Positions 34,618 to 42,622 of a DNA stretch of 64,000 nt are shown here, in pieces. Every line of letters starts with the position of its first letter. Position 1 is the stretch's first letter. Source of the DNA: CAUZIZ01 sp965218775. Lineage in GTDB: Bacteria > Acidobacteriota > UBA6911 > RPQK01 > JAJDTT01. The stretch lies in NCBI GenBank assembly GCA_965218775.1, contig CBDCLS010000004.1, positions 1,417,258 through 1,481,257 of the forward strand, given 5' to 3'. The notes beneath the pieces were generated by a model. It made no database searches. It was not told where the DNA came from and was given only the letters and a program-made list of their open reading frames with translations. The position numbers and the translations under genes were made by a program.

Positions 34618-35469
34618 ATGGTAAACAGAATGGTTCCCTACCTTTCCCTGGGTTGCTTGATCCTGACTCTACTTACAGTGGGCTGCGAGGAAGCACCTCC
34701 GCCGGTGGTTGAGGCTCCGGTTGAGGAAATGCCTGCTAAAGCGAAACCAGGAGACATGGTCCTCGTTCCTGCCGGCGAATTCACCATGGGAACCGATGAG
34801 AAGCCTAGGGCTGGAGGGCTTCCCCTGGCCTCTCCGGCCCACCTGGTCAAGATAGAAAAGCCCTACCACATCGACGTGTACGAGGTTACCAATGGTCAGT
34901 GGTCCAGGTTTCTGATCGAGAGCAAGTTTCGGCCAGAGGGTGACTGGCGGCGGTATTACACGATTGGTAAGGAAGACTATCCGGTCGCCAATGTGACCTG
35001 GGAAGACGCCAAGGCCTACTGCGAACACATCGGTGGACGACTCCCCACGGAGGCTGAATGGGAGAGAGCCGCTCGCGGTCCGGAGAACTCGATGTTTCCC
35101 TGGGGGGACAAATATGACCCCAGCAAGTCTAACTGCAACGAGATGGGCTATAAGGACACCGTCGAAGTAGGGCGCTTCGAATCTGATAAGAGTGGGTACG
35201 GCGCCTACGACATGATGGGCAACCTGCAGGAGTGGACATCGGAAAAGCTGAAGCCTTACGCGAAGAGCCCGGTCGCACGAGATCGCTCTTTCCGGCTAGG
35301 TTACATATCCACCCGAGGAGGCTCCTATGCAATGAGGGGCTCCAGCATGCCCCTCTACACCCGAGCCGCCTTCCTACCCAAGTCTCAGTACGGCATCGGC
35401 TTCCGCTGCGTCAAGGATGTCGAAGAGGAGGGGGAAGCGTCCGAGGAGAAGTCCAAGTCAGGAACCTGA
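34618..35469 (+). CDS. SUMF1/FGE-fold lipoprotein
   Basis: 283 residues. The signal ends in a lipobox (YLSLGCLILTLLTVGC), then a short proline- and glutamate-rich linker precedes the domain. FGE-sulfatase features: MVLVPAGEFTMGTDE, HIDVYEVTNGQWSRF, YPVANVTWEDAKAYCEHIGG, RLPTEAEWERAARG, FPWGD, GNLQEWTSE and RGGSYAMRGSSMPLYTRAAF with GIGFRC. The two cysteines of true formylglycine-generating enzymes, normally just after the RGGS motif, are absent. So this is probably a non-catalytic binding relative. It lies outside the inner membrane. Confidence 0.88.
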   Translation: MVNRMVPYLSLGCLILTLLTVGCEEAPPPVVEAPVEEMPAKAKPGDMVLVPAGEFTMGTDEKPRAGGLPLASPAHLVKIEKPYHIDVYEVTNGQWSRFLIESKFRPEGDWRRYYTIGKEDYPVANVTWEDAKAYCEHIGGRLPTEAEWERAARGPENSMFPWGDKYDPSKSNCNEMGYKDTVEVGRFESDKSGYGAYDMMGNLQEWTSEKLKPYAKSPVARDRSFRLGYISTRGGSYAMRGSSMPLYTRAAFLPKSQYGIGFRCVKDVEEEGEASEEKSKSGT

Positions 35470-35607
35470 GCCGATCGGCTTCACGTTTTGGCGATAGCGA
35501 GGTGATCCGGCCCAGAATCGCGTCAACACCCCCATTACCGTCCTGCCATCGCCCAGGCAAACTTGACAAGCCGAGGCCCATTCTTTACCATTCCACTCAG
35601 TCGGTGA

Positions 35608-35684
<77 letters not shown>

Positions 35685-35700
35685 AATCCAACGTACAGGT

Positions 35701-35724
35701 GGCCACCGGTAGGTGGCCTTTTTT
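35701..35724 (+). terminator. Rho-independent terminator after tRNA-Met
   Basis: GGCCACC (35701-35707) pairs with GGTGGCC (35712-35718) across a GGTA loop, followed by six T residues. Confidence 0.9.
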
Positions 35725-35762
35725 GTTGGGTTTGCGGGGATGAGCCATTGTTCATTGTTGCT

Positions 35763-35963
35763 CTAGTTTTGGGTCTCGGGAATCTCCTGAACTGGCTTGT
35801 ACCACATTTCTACCACAGAACTTCCCAAGGCCTGCTGAAGCACTGAGGCCGTTCTCTCCAGATCGTCGTCCGGAACATGGGTGTAGACAGCACCCGTCGT
35901 GGCGATGTTCGCATGGCGGAGTTGCTTCTGAGCAAGCTTCAGGCTTCCCGTTTGGCTGTGGAT
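35763..35963 (-). pseudogene. Tyrosine recombinase (integrase) C-terminal fragment
   Basis: About 66 codons up to the TAG at 35763-35765. LAQKQLRHANIATTGAVYTH with the catalytic RH and nucleophilic tyrosine, then VPDDDLERTASVLQQALG, is the standard end of phage-type integrases. The N-terminal three quarters are missing. It faces the initiator tRNA 80 bases away, the usual position of an integrase beside its tRNA target. Confidence 0.75.
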
Positions 35964-35967
35964 AATG

Positions 35968-36061
35968 GACCCGGGGTTTCCTCGGCCCGGTACACCTCCC
36001 CCATCCCACCTTCACCCAGCTTGGCAGTGATCCTGTAATGACTAATGCTTTGGCCTAGCAA
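35968..36061 (-). pseudogene. Serine/threonine protein kinase N-terminal fragment
   Basis: About 31 codons from a TTG at 36061: LGQSISHYRITAKLGEGGMG and EVYRAEET, the glycine-rich ATP loop of PknB-like kinases. It breaks off after PGP, where the integrase fragment begins. No catalytic loop follows, so it cannot be active. Confidence 0.75.
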
Positions 36062-36142
36062 CGCGGATCTCCAGACTAGAGGGGAACCAATCTAGCAGAT
36101 ACTAGATCTTTGGGTCTGGAAGGGCAATTATAGAATCACCCC

Positions 36143-36796
36143 ATGGTCCGCGAATACGACCCTTTCAGAGAGCGATTCGAGGAGTACATCCTGGAGCTTA
36201 CGGCCAACCATCCCTCCCTGGTTCCCATGATTATGGATGGTCAGGGTAAAGCCCGCTTCCGCCTCGCTTGCAAGGAGACGTTAGACGGCACGGACTGGTC
36301 GTCCTGGCTCGACCAGGCCGCTTTGGATGGGCCTGATAGCGTGCTGATCGACGAGGAAATCTCTACCTGTCTGAAGGAGCTAGGATATCCAGGGCAACTC
36401 TCTTACAAGAGGGTTCCAGTCCCAGCCGATTCTCTTCCAGAGGATGAAGCCCTGCCGCCTGGCTTCGAGGAGCTGCTTCAGATTGTCAAAGCAGCAGCGG
36501 CGGCCACACCCTTGGACTTCATGCGGCTGGTCTTGGCCTCCTCTCAGGGTGAGGTGCAGTTCATCGAGGTGATCGAGGGACCTGAATTCCGCAGGGAACT
36601 AGAGACGGCTTTCCGCGAGGACTTCCAGGTTCTGGGAATGCTGGGTTGGGAGGTTCTTGACAAGACGGTGCAGGCGAAGAACCTGCTGTTCCCCTGGCAC
36701 AAGGACAACGAGGCACTGCGTCAACTGTTCGCTCGGCTCTGTGACGAAGGGGTTGAGAGCGTCGAAGGAGAATTAGAGCGGCGGAGTATAGACTAG
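36143..36796 (+). CDS. Hypothetical protein, 217 residues
   Basis: I do not recognise a family. The protein is acidic, soluble and helical, with no signal peptide or membrane segment. It starts EYDPFRERFEEYILELTANH, contains GFEELLQIVKAAAAATPLDF in the middle, and ends FARLCDEGVESVEGELERRS. Codon usage matches its neighbours and the ATG is reasonable, although the upstream ribosome site is weak (GGAAGGGCAATTATAG, rather distant). It lies between the kinase and integrase remnants and the fourth propeller gene, which starts 76 bases downstream. A role as an immunity or regulatory factor would be pure guesswork. Confidence 0.6.
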   Translation: MVREYDPFRERFEEYILELTANHPSLVPMIMDGQGKARFRLACKETLDGTDWSSWLDQAALDGPDSVLIDEEISTCLKELGYPGQLSYKRVPVPADSLPEDEALPPGFEELLQIVKAAAAATPLDFMRLVLASSQGEVQFIEVIEGPEFRRELETAFREDFQVLGMLGWEVLDKTVQAKNLLFPWHKDNEALRQLFARLCDEGVESVEGELERRSID

Positions 36797-36872
36797 CCAG
36801 GAGCGAGGTCCCATGATGGCGCTGAGGCCAACCAGTGGCAATGGCGATTCCCTTGGAAGAGGAGGATGGAGA

Positions 36873-38399
36873 ATGAGGACAGGACTGATCTCCGCCTGCC
36901 TGGTTTCTGTGTTCCTATCCGTGGCACCGGAGAATGCCTTGGCAGAGCAGCCCAGCTCCCAGGGGACCCTGGACATCGGCTCCCGGCTGGAGCTGTTTGT
37001 CGACGACTTCCTGATCGATCGTCTGGTGGGAGCACGCCTCGCCTTGGGGCACCCCCAGCCAGCGGGAATCGTCCTGAAGGCCGATCGGCCCTGGGAAGGC
37101 TCCTTCAACTCGGGTTACGAGGTGATCCGCGACGGGGACGTCTATCGCCTATTCTACCGAGGATGGGCCGAGGGTAAAAATGGCGTTCTCTGCTACGCCG
37201 AGAGCCGGGACGGCATCCACTGGGAGAAACCCAACCTGGGGTTGGTGGAGGTCGGGGGCACGCGGGAGAACAACGTCGTGGCCTTGGTCGACGGAACCGG
37301 TCGTCGTGCACTCCGCCACCTCTACCCCTTCATCGACTCCCGGCCCGGTGTCCCTCCCTCCGAGCGCGTGAAGGGGATCCGTGCCATCCTCCAATCCAAA
37401 GATCCCTTCCTCATGCACGTCTATCTGTACGGTTCCAGGGACTGGTTCCAGTGGAGGCTGCTGCGCAAGGAGCCCATCATCGTGAGCAGGATCCCCAACG
37501 CCTTCGATTCCTCCAACTTCGTGTTCTGGTCCGAAGTGGAAGGAGTCTACGTCTGTTACTTCCGCTACATGGCCGGGCGGTCCACCGGCTCTTCGTCGGC
37601 AGGCATCCGATCCATCCAGCGAGCTACCTCCCGGGACCTGATCGACTGGTCCGAGCCGAGGCCGATGACCTTCAGTGATACAGAGACGGTTACTCCCTCT
37701 GATCATCTGTACACCAACAATACGCAGCCGTACTTCCGAGCCCCCCAGATCTATGTGGGTCTGGCCGCTCGTTTCATGAAGGGCCGACGAGTCGTCACCG
37801 CTGCCCAGCTGGCCGGGATGCAGGTGGCCTCACAGGGCGGGCACGTCTACTACGAGGACTGCTCCGACGGGGTACTGTTGACAACGCGGCCGGGGACAAC
37901 CCGGTTCGACCGGACCTTCTTGGAGGCCCTGGTGCGGCCGGGACGGGGACCCGAGAACTGGGTTTCCCGAACCAACTATCCCCTCAGGAGAGTCGTGCAG
38001 ACTGGCCCTGGGGAGATGTCATTCTTCGTCAGTCGCCACTATGCCCAACCCTCGTGGCACATCGAGCGCTTGACCTTGCGTTTGGATGGATTCAGCTCCG
38101 TTCGAGCTCCCTACGAAGGGGGCGAGATCCTGACCAGACCGTTGGTGTTCTCGGGCAACCAGCTGGAGATCAACTATGCCACGAGTGCTGCCGGAGGGCT
38201 CAGAGTGGAGATCCAGGATGAGAAAGGACAACCGGTGGAGGGTTTCTCGCTAGAGGAGTGTCCCGAGATCATCGGAGATGAGATCAGCCGGATCGTCTCG
38301 TGGAAAGGGGGCAGTGATGTGGGGAGCCTGGCAGGGAAGCCGGTCCGCCTGCGCTTCGTGATGAAGGATGCGGATCTCTACTCGCTGAGGTTCAGGTAG
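36873..38399 (+). CDS. Secreted five-bladed beta-propeller protein (GH32/43-like), paralogue 4
   Basis: 508 residues. The ATG at 36873 has GGAGG 7-8 bases upstream and a cleavable signal (RTGLISACLVSVFLSVAPEN). Family hallmark LELFVDDFLIDRLVG, then SRDGIHWEKPNLGLVEVGG, FRAPQIYVGLAARFMKG and FDRTFLEALVRPGRGPENW. The domain order is the same as in the copy at 10438-11982, and the last 17 residues are identical to it, with near-identical DNA there. This points to a fairly recent duplication or gene conversion. Function: probably binding or hydrolysis of a furanose- or pyranose-containing glycan outside the cell. Confidence 0.82.
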   Translation: MRTGLISACLVSVFLSVAPENALAEQPSSQGTLDIGSRLELFVDDFLIDRLVGARLALGHPQPAGIVLKADRPWEGSFNSGYEVIRDGDVYRLFYRGWAEGKNGVLCYAESRDGIHWEKPNLGLVEVGGTRENNVVALVDGTGRRALRHLYPFIDSRPGVPPSERVKGIRAILQSKDPFLMHVYLYGSRDWFQWRLLRKEPIIVSRIPNAFDSSNFVFWSEVEGVYVCYFRYMAGRSTGSSSAGIRSIQRATSRDLIDWSEPRPMTFSDTETVTPSDHLYTNNTQPYFRAPQIYVGLAARFMKGRRVVTAAQLAGMQVASQGGHVYYEDCSDGVLLTTRPGTTRFDRTFLEALVRPGRGPENWVSRTNYPLRRVVQTGPGEMSFFVSRHYAQPSWHIERLTLRLDGFSSVRAPYEGGEILTRPLVFSGNQLEINYATSAAGGLRVEIQDEKGQPVEGFSLEECPEIIGDEISRIVSWKGGSDVGSLAGKPVRLRFVMKDADLYSLRFR

Positions 38400-38451
38400 A
38401 AGCAGAGCCGACAACTCGTCCGGGTCCCTTGCTCTCGTCGCAGTGCGGAGC

Positions 38452-38643
38452 CTACCTTCTCCATGCCAGAGAAAGTGCCCAGACAGACAAGCAGGCGGGA
38501 AACACCGCACCAGCCCATGAGGCCCACCTGGGAATGGACCAAGGCCCCAGCGCAAAGTCCCAATCTTTGATCAGGCGTAGGAAGTGGAGGATTGCCACCG
38601 CCCCGAAGATCAGAGCGGAGGTGATGAGATAGGTGCGATGCAT
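38452..38643 (-). CDS. Small membrane protein, 63 residues
   Basis: Two hydrophobic helices (YLITSALIFGAVAILHFLRL and WASWAGAVFPACLSVWALSL) joined by a loop with GPWSIP. Comparable short proteins of unknown role are found in several phyla. The ATG follows the stop of the kinase remnant after one base (TGAGATG), so it was once the second gene of that transcript. Confidence 0.65.
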   Translation of the reverse strand: MHRTYLITSALIFGAVAILHFLRLIKDWDFALGPWSIPRWASWAGAVFPACLSVWALSLAWRR

Positions 38644-38644
38644 C

Positions 38645-38945
38645 TCAATTCTCGGTGGGCACCAAGCGCTTGAGTTCCTCGAACCAGTTGAGGATGACGT
38701 GGATGGGTTCAGACTTCCCTTTCACCGGTTCAATGAGCAGGAATCTCTGGCCGTCGCTTGTGACGCAGTATTGATCGAGATAGGGACTCAAATTCGAGAA
38801 ACTGGCGACGTTCGACGTAACACCTGTCTGAAAGAGAACCTTGGGAATGCCTTTCTCTAAAGTGGAACCTGCCTTTACGTCCACGGACACGAGCTTTGCA
38901 TCAGAACCAACCAAGTACAAAAAGGATAACGCCCTATTTGTACCT
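38645..38945 (-). pseudogene. C-terminal fragment of a PknB-like kinase (TolB-type propeller end)
   Basis: LYLVGSDAKLVSVDVKAG, IPKVLFQTGV, YCVTSDGQRFLLIEPV and IHVILNWFEELKRL form the well-known end of the propeller that follows the kinase domain in acidobacterial-type serine/threonine kinases. Everything before it is missing; the frame opens in the space next to tRNA-Cys. It is unlikely to be made. Confidence 0.7.
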
Positions 38946-38990
38946 GGTTGTAGATAAGTGTATGGAATTCAAGAGGTTCGAAAAGGAAAG

Positions 38991-39066
38991 TGGAGGCGGC
39001 GACCGGACTCGAACCGGTGAATGGAGGTTTTGCAGACCTCTCCCTTAGCCACTTGGGTACGCCGCC
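38991..39066 (-). tRNA. tRNA-Cys (GCA)
   Basis: 76 bases including encoded CCA. Acceptor stem GGCGGCG with CGCCGCC, anticodon loop TCTGCAAA containing GCA, and a T arm CCGGTTCGAGTCCGG. A normal cloverleaf can be drawn throughout. Confidence 0.96.
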
Positions 39067-39533
39067 ACTGCGAGCCATTATAGATAAGTCCAACTCTCAA
39101 ACTCAAACGCCTGGTTTGTCCTCTGGATCTTGCTGCCTCGGCACTCAAAGGCCTTGCGACACGGTCTTGCCAGTTAGGGCCCCGACTTCCCGCGGCTCCA
39201 GGGCAGCCCTTTTTTTCGCAAGAGATAGGCGGAACCAATACCTTCTCCCTTCAGATATCTTAAATACCGCTTTCATTTATCGGCTCTAGGGATTCTTCGG
39301 GTGGAAACTTCGGGCGGGGCTACTGGCAGAGATCTTGCGGTTGTCCGGCTCTGGCTTCGTAATACTGCCAGTCCACCTGTTCGCGACATTGGCTGTGGCT
39401 GTTTCGGGTACTGCTCACTGCTCACTTCATCACTGCTCACTATTCAAAGTTTCAGGTTAGTGTCCCCCCAGCGGTGCTGCCCCATTCGAGAACGAAACTT
39501 TGGCAGCAACAGACGGCAGTGATTGCCCGAATC
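39067..39533. other. Gene-free stretch with short repeats
   Basis: No coding region is supported. The bases 39411-39447 consist of CTGCTCACT words (for example CTCACTGCTCACTTCATCAC), one arm of another short-word element. GTTTCAGGTTAGTG near 39448 and GTTTCAGGTCAGCA near 39798 enclose the two hairpins described next. Confidence 0.45.
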
Positions 39534-39776
39534 CTTCGAAATTCGCTTGTTCGATATTCTGCGGTTTAGCGTTTATCGGTTGCCTTCTCCAGAGCCAAGG
39601 AAAAAGGCTAAATCACAAACCGTAGAACACCGAACCTGCGAACGCCGAACCGTCTTCCTTAGCCTTCGAAATTCGCTGGTTCGATATTCTGCGGTTCAGC
39701 ATTCATCGGTTGCCTCCTCCAGAACCAAGGGAAAAGGCTAAATCACAAACCGCAGAACACCGAACATGCGAACTCC
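39534..39776. repeat. Word-hairpins of the TTCGATATTCTGCGG family, two tandem copies
   Basis: Copy 1 is 39534-39652 and copy 2 is 39664-39776. Each starts CTTCGAAATTCGCT and runs TTCGATATTCTGCGGTTTAG (or TTCAG), then a central ATCGGTTGCCT, then the complementary AACCGCAGAACACCGAAC and GCGAAC. The arms pair over about 40 bases. A third copy, inverted, lies at 51789-51904. From 39777 to the start of the carbamoyltransferase gene nothing else is seen. Confidence 0.85.
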
Positions 39777-39911
39777 AAAGTCGGGCGCAGCGGTGAAGTT
39801 TCAGGTCAGCACGCCGATCAGTCACGCCGGTAATATCTACCTTAGAACTCGGCTTTTGGGCTGCCCAGAGCCTTTGACTCTCAGACCGGCCGTCAGTAGA
39901 ATCACGGGTCG

Positions 39912-41750
39912 GTGACTGCGATTCTGGGTATCTCAGCCTTCTATCATGACTCTGCTGCGGCCCTGGTGGTGGACGGTAAAATCGCCGCTGCCGCTCAGGA
40001 AGAGCGCTTCACCCGCAAGAAGCACGATCCGGACTTTCCCATCCACGCCATCGACTACTGCCTGGAGGAGGCCGGTCTCACTCCGGAGGCAATCGATTAC
40101 GTTGGATTCTACGACAAGCCATTCCTCAAATTTGAGCGCCTGCTGGAAACCTATCTGAGCTTTGCTCCCTCCGGATTCCGCTCTTTCACCCATGCCATGC
40201 CGCTCTGGCTCAGACAGAAGCTGCGACTCCCTCGGGAAATGAACCAGGGGCTCAAGCAGGGATACCGAAAACGCTATGTCTTCTGCGAACACCACGAATC
40301 CCACGCCGCCAGCGCCTTCTTCCCTTCTCCCTTCGAGGAGGCAGCCATCCTTACACTGGACGGCGTTGGAGAATGGGCCACGACCACCCTGGGCAGCGGC
40401 CGCGGGAACCGGATCGAGCTGAGTCATGAACTGCATTTCCCGCACTCCCTGGGACTGCTCTACTCGGCCTTCACCTACTTTACGGGCTTCAGGGTGAACA
40501 GCGGAGAGTACAAGCTCATGGGACTCGCTCCCTACGGTGAACCCAAGTACGTAGATCTGATCCTGGAACGGCTGTTGGATCTCAAAGAAGACGGTTCCTT
40601 CCGGATGGATCTCTCCTACTTCAACTACTGCCAGGGCCTGACCATGACCTCGAAGAAGTTCGATCGGCTGTTTGGCAGGCCACCCCGTCAACCCGAGACT
40701 CCTTTGACCGAGAGCGATATGGATCTGGCCGCATCGATCCAGAAGGTGACCGAAGAAATCATGCTGCGCTCGGCCTCGCATCTACATGAGTTGACAGGCC
40801 TGAAGAATCTCTGTCTGGCGGGAGGAGTGGCACTCAACTGCGTCGGCAACGGAAGAATCCAGCGCGAAGGTCCATTCGACGACGTCTGGATCCAGCCGGC
40901 TGCCGGCGATGCGGGTGGGGCCCTGGGGGTCGCCCTGCTTATTTGGCATCAGTTGCTGGACCAACCCCGTGAAGTCAACCAGCCGGACAGCCAGATGGGT
41001 TCACTGCTAGGTCCGCGCTTCGGAGACGAGCAAATTCGCCAGGCTCTATCTGAGGCAGCAGCCGTCTACCACCACTTCGCTGACGAAGATGAGCTCTGTA
41101 GCCAGGTGGCCGACCTGCTGGACTCCCAGCAAGTCGTTGGCTGGATGCAGGGACGAATGGAGTTTGGCCCTCGCGCCCTTGGCTCCCGCAGCATCATCGG
41201 AGATCCTCGTGACCAGGAGATGCAGACCGTCATGAACGTCAAGATCAAATTCCGGGAGTCTTTTCGACCTTTCGCTCCCTCGGTACTGGAAGAGAAGGCC
41301 ACCGCTCACTTTGAAATGAAGAGGGAGCAGCCAAGCCCCTACATGCTGTTGGTAGCACCTGTGCAGCCCTCGCAGCGGCTGCAGCCAGACGACGATGCCA
41401 CCCAGCTCAAAGGGCTACAGAAGTTGAGGGGCACGCGCTCCCAGCTTCCCGCCATTACCCACGTCGACTACTCGGCCCGAGTCCAGACCGTGGACGAAAG
41501 CCGAAACCCGCGCTATCACAGGCTGATTCGGGCCTTCGAGCAGAAGACAGGTTGTCCGGTCATCATCAATACCAGCTTCAACGTCCGGGGAGAGCCGATC
41601 GTTTGCACTCCGGCCGAGGCTTACCACTGTTTCATGGGAACCCACATGGACGTTCTGGTCGTCGGCAACTTCCTGCTGTATAAGAAGGAGCAGCCGAAAT
41701 CGGAGCTCGTCCCAACGGAAAGCTACATCTCCCAGTTCGAGATGGACTGA
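39912..41750 (+). CDS. Carbamoyltransferase (NodU/CmcH family)
   Basis: 612 residues, a normal length. The enzyme transfers a carbamoyl group from carbamoyl phosphate, via an adenylate, to a hydroxyl of a sugar or natural product. N-terminal Kae1-like domain: ILGISAFYHDSAAALVVDG, EHHESHAASAFFPSPF and LTLDGVGEW. The C-terminal domain has RMEFGPRALGSRSIIGDPR and NTSFNVRGEPIVCTP. Start codon GTG. It is followed by an SxtJ-like and a DUF5989 gene, a trio seen in many bacteria, often near surface-polysaccharide genes, though none is recognisable here. Confidence 0.95.
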   Translation: MTAILGISAFYHDSAAALVVDGKIAAAAQEERFTRKKHDPDFPIHAIDYCLEEAGLTPEAIDYVGFYDKPFLKFERLLETYLSFAPSGFRSFTHAMPLWLRQKLRLPREMNQGLKQGYRKRYVFCEHHESHAASAFFPSPFEEAAILTLDGVGEWATTTLGSGRGNRIELSHELHFPHSLGLLYSAFTYFTGFRVNSGEYKLMGLAPYGEPKYVDLILERLLDLKEDGSFRMDLSYFNYCQGLTMTSKKFDRLFGRPPRQPETPLTESDMDLAASIQKVTEEIMLRSASHLHELTGLKNLCLAGGVALNCVGNGRIQREGPFDDVWIQPAAGDAGGALGVALLIWHQLLDQPREVNQPDSQMGSLLGPRFGDEQIRQALSEAAAVYHHFADEDELCSQVADLLDSQQVVGWMQGRMEFGPRALGSRSIIGDPRDQEMQTVMNVKIKFRESFRPFAPSVLEEKATAHFEMKREQPSPYMLLVAPVQPSQRLQPDDDATQLKGLQKLRGTRSQLPAITHVDYSARVQTVDESRNPRYHRLIRAFEQKTGCPVIINTSFNVRGEPIVCTPAEAYHCFMGTHMDVLVVGNFLLYKKEQPKSELVPTESYISQFEMD

Positions 41751-41763
41751 TCAGGTCGGGAAA

Positions 41764-42180
41764 GTGGCCATCATCGAGATCAATAAGAACCCAAACCGAA
41801 AAGACCTCCTGGTTTTCGGATTCCTGCTCGGCCTGTTTACGATCCTGGTGGGACTTCTGGCACACTTCCAGTGGCAGGCCCCTGCGGCTGCACGGATGAT
41901 CTGGCTGGTAGGCGCGGGCTTGACCGTTCTCTATTTCGCCTTGCCGCCACTGCGGCGCCCTCTCTTCCTGGGGTGGATCTATGCTACCTTTCCCATTGGA
42001 TGGACGATCTCACATCTTCTGATGGCGATCATCTATTATGGAGTCCTGACCCCGATTGGCCTGGTGCTGCGACTATGTGGGAAGGATCCGATCGAGAAAG
42101 ACATTGATTCCGGGCGCTCTTCCTACTGGGTGGAGCACCCAACCAAGATCGATGCAAGGCGCTATTTTCGCCAGTTCTGA
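41764..42180 (+). CDS. SxtJ-like membrane protein
   Basis: 138 residues with three to four hydrophobic helices (LLVFGFLLGLFTILVGLL, MIWLVGAGLTVLYFALP, LFLGWIYATFPIGWTISH, and one more). The ending IDSGRSSYWVEHP and the position after a NodU-type carbamoyltransferase identify it as SxtJ-like. It starts with GTG 13 bases after the upstream stop. Probably it keeps the carbamoyltransferase at the membrane; that is inferred from the conserved pairing, not demonstrated. Confidence 0.85.
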   Translation: MAIIEINKNPNRKDLLVFGFLLGLFTILVGLLAHFQWQAPAAARMIWLVGAGLTVLYFALPPLRRPLFLGWIYATFPIGWTISHLLMAIIYYGVLTPIGLVLRLCGKDPIEKDIDSGRSSYWVEHPTKIDARRYFRQF

Positions 42181-42207
42181 GTCAGCCTCATTTCAGAAGG
42201 AAGAGCA

Positions 42208-42420
42208 ATGAGTGAGACCGAGAGCCACGACACCGAGCCGGACAGTTTCAGCCGACAGGCAGAGGAGAGCTCGCCGGGGATCATGAGAGAGTTCCTCGAC
42301 TTTCTGATGGAAAACAAGAAGTGGTGGCTTGCCCCCATCATCATCGTGTTGCTGTTGATGGGAGTCCTGATCCTGCTGGGAGGCAGCGCCGCAGCTCCGT
42401 TTATCTACACCTTGTTCTAG
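42208..42420 (+). CDS. DUF5989 family small membrane protein
   Basis: 70 residues: an acidic N-terminal tail, then REFLDFLMENKKWWLAPIII and a single hydrophobic helix (VLLLMGVLILLGG) ending in APFIYTLF. The FLDFLMENKKWWLAP pattern is the DUF5989 signature. GGAAGAGCA precedes the ATG. It is the third member of the carbamoyltransferase trio. Confidence 0.85.
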   Translation: MSETESHDTEPDSFSRQAEESSPGIMREFLDFLMENKKWWLAPIIIVLLLMGVLILLGGSAAAPFIYTLF

Positions 42421-42472
42421 AGGACCTTGGTGGAGAGAAAGTTCACAAACTGGTCAAGTTTGCGAAGAAGCT

Positions 42473-42600
42473 TCCCTTGCCCTTGCCCGTCAGTATCCCC
42501 ACAATCGTCGCGCCTGGCTGAGAAAGATGAAGTCGGGCACGGGCACGGGCAAGGGCAAGGGTAGGAGGAGGACTCAACACAGACAAATGTTCTCGGCTAT
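42473..42600. repeat. Word-hairpin of the GGCAAA family, copy c, at a convergent gene junction
   Basis: The arms are CCCTTGCCCTTGCCCGT (about 42475-42492) and ACGGGCAAGGGCAAGGG (about 42545-42562). The right flank GTAGGAGGAGGACTCAACAC and the following ACAGACAAATGTTCTCGG match, inverted, the left flank of copy b at 5717-5760. It lies between the ends of two convergent operons and could act as a shared transcription barrier. Confidence 0.75.
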
Positions 42601-42622
42601 TGTGACTACCAACTGTACACCT

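Noticed and set aside
39534..39776. Possible CRISPR array (repeat-like tandem structure)
   Set aside because: There are only two units, each is itself a palindrome of about 115 bases, there are no spacers of uniform length, and no cas genes.
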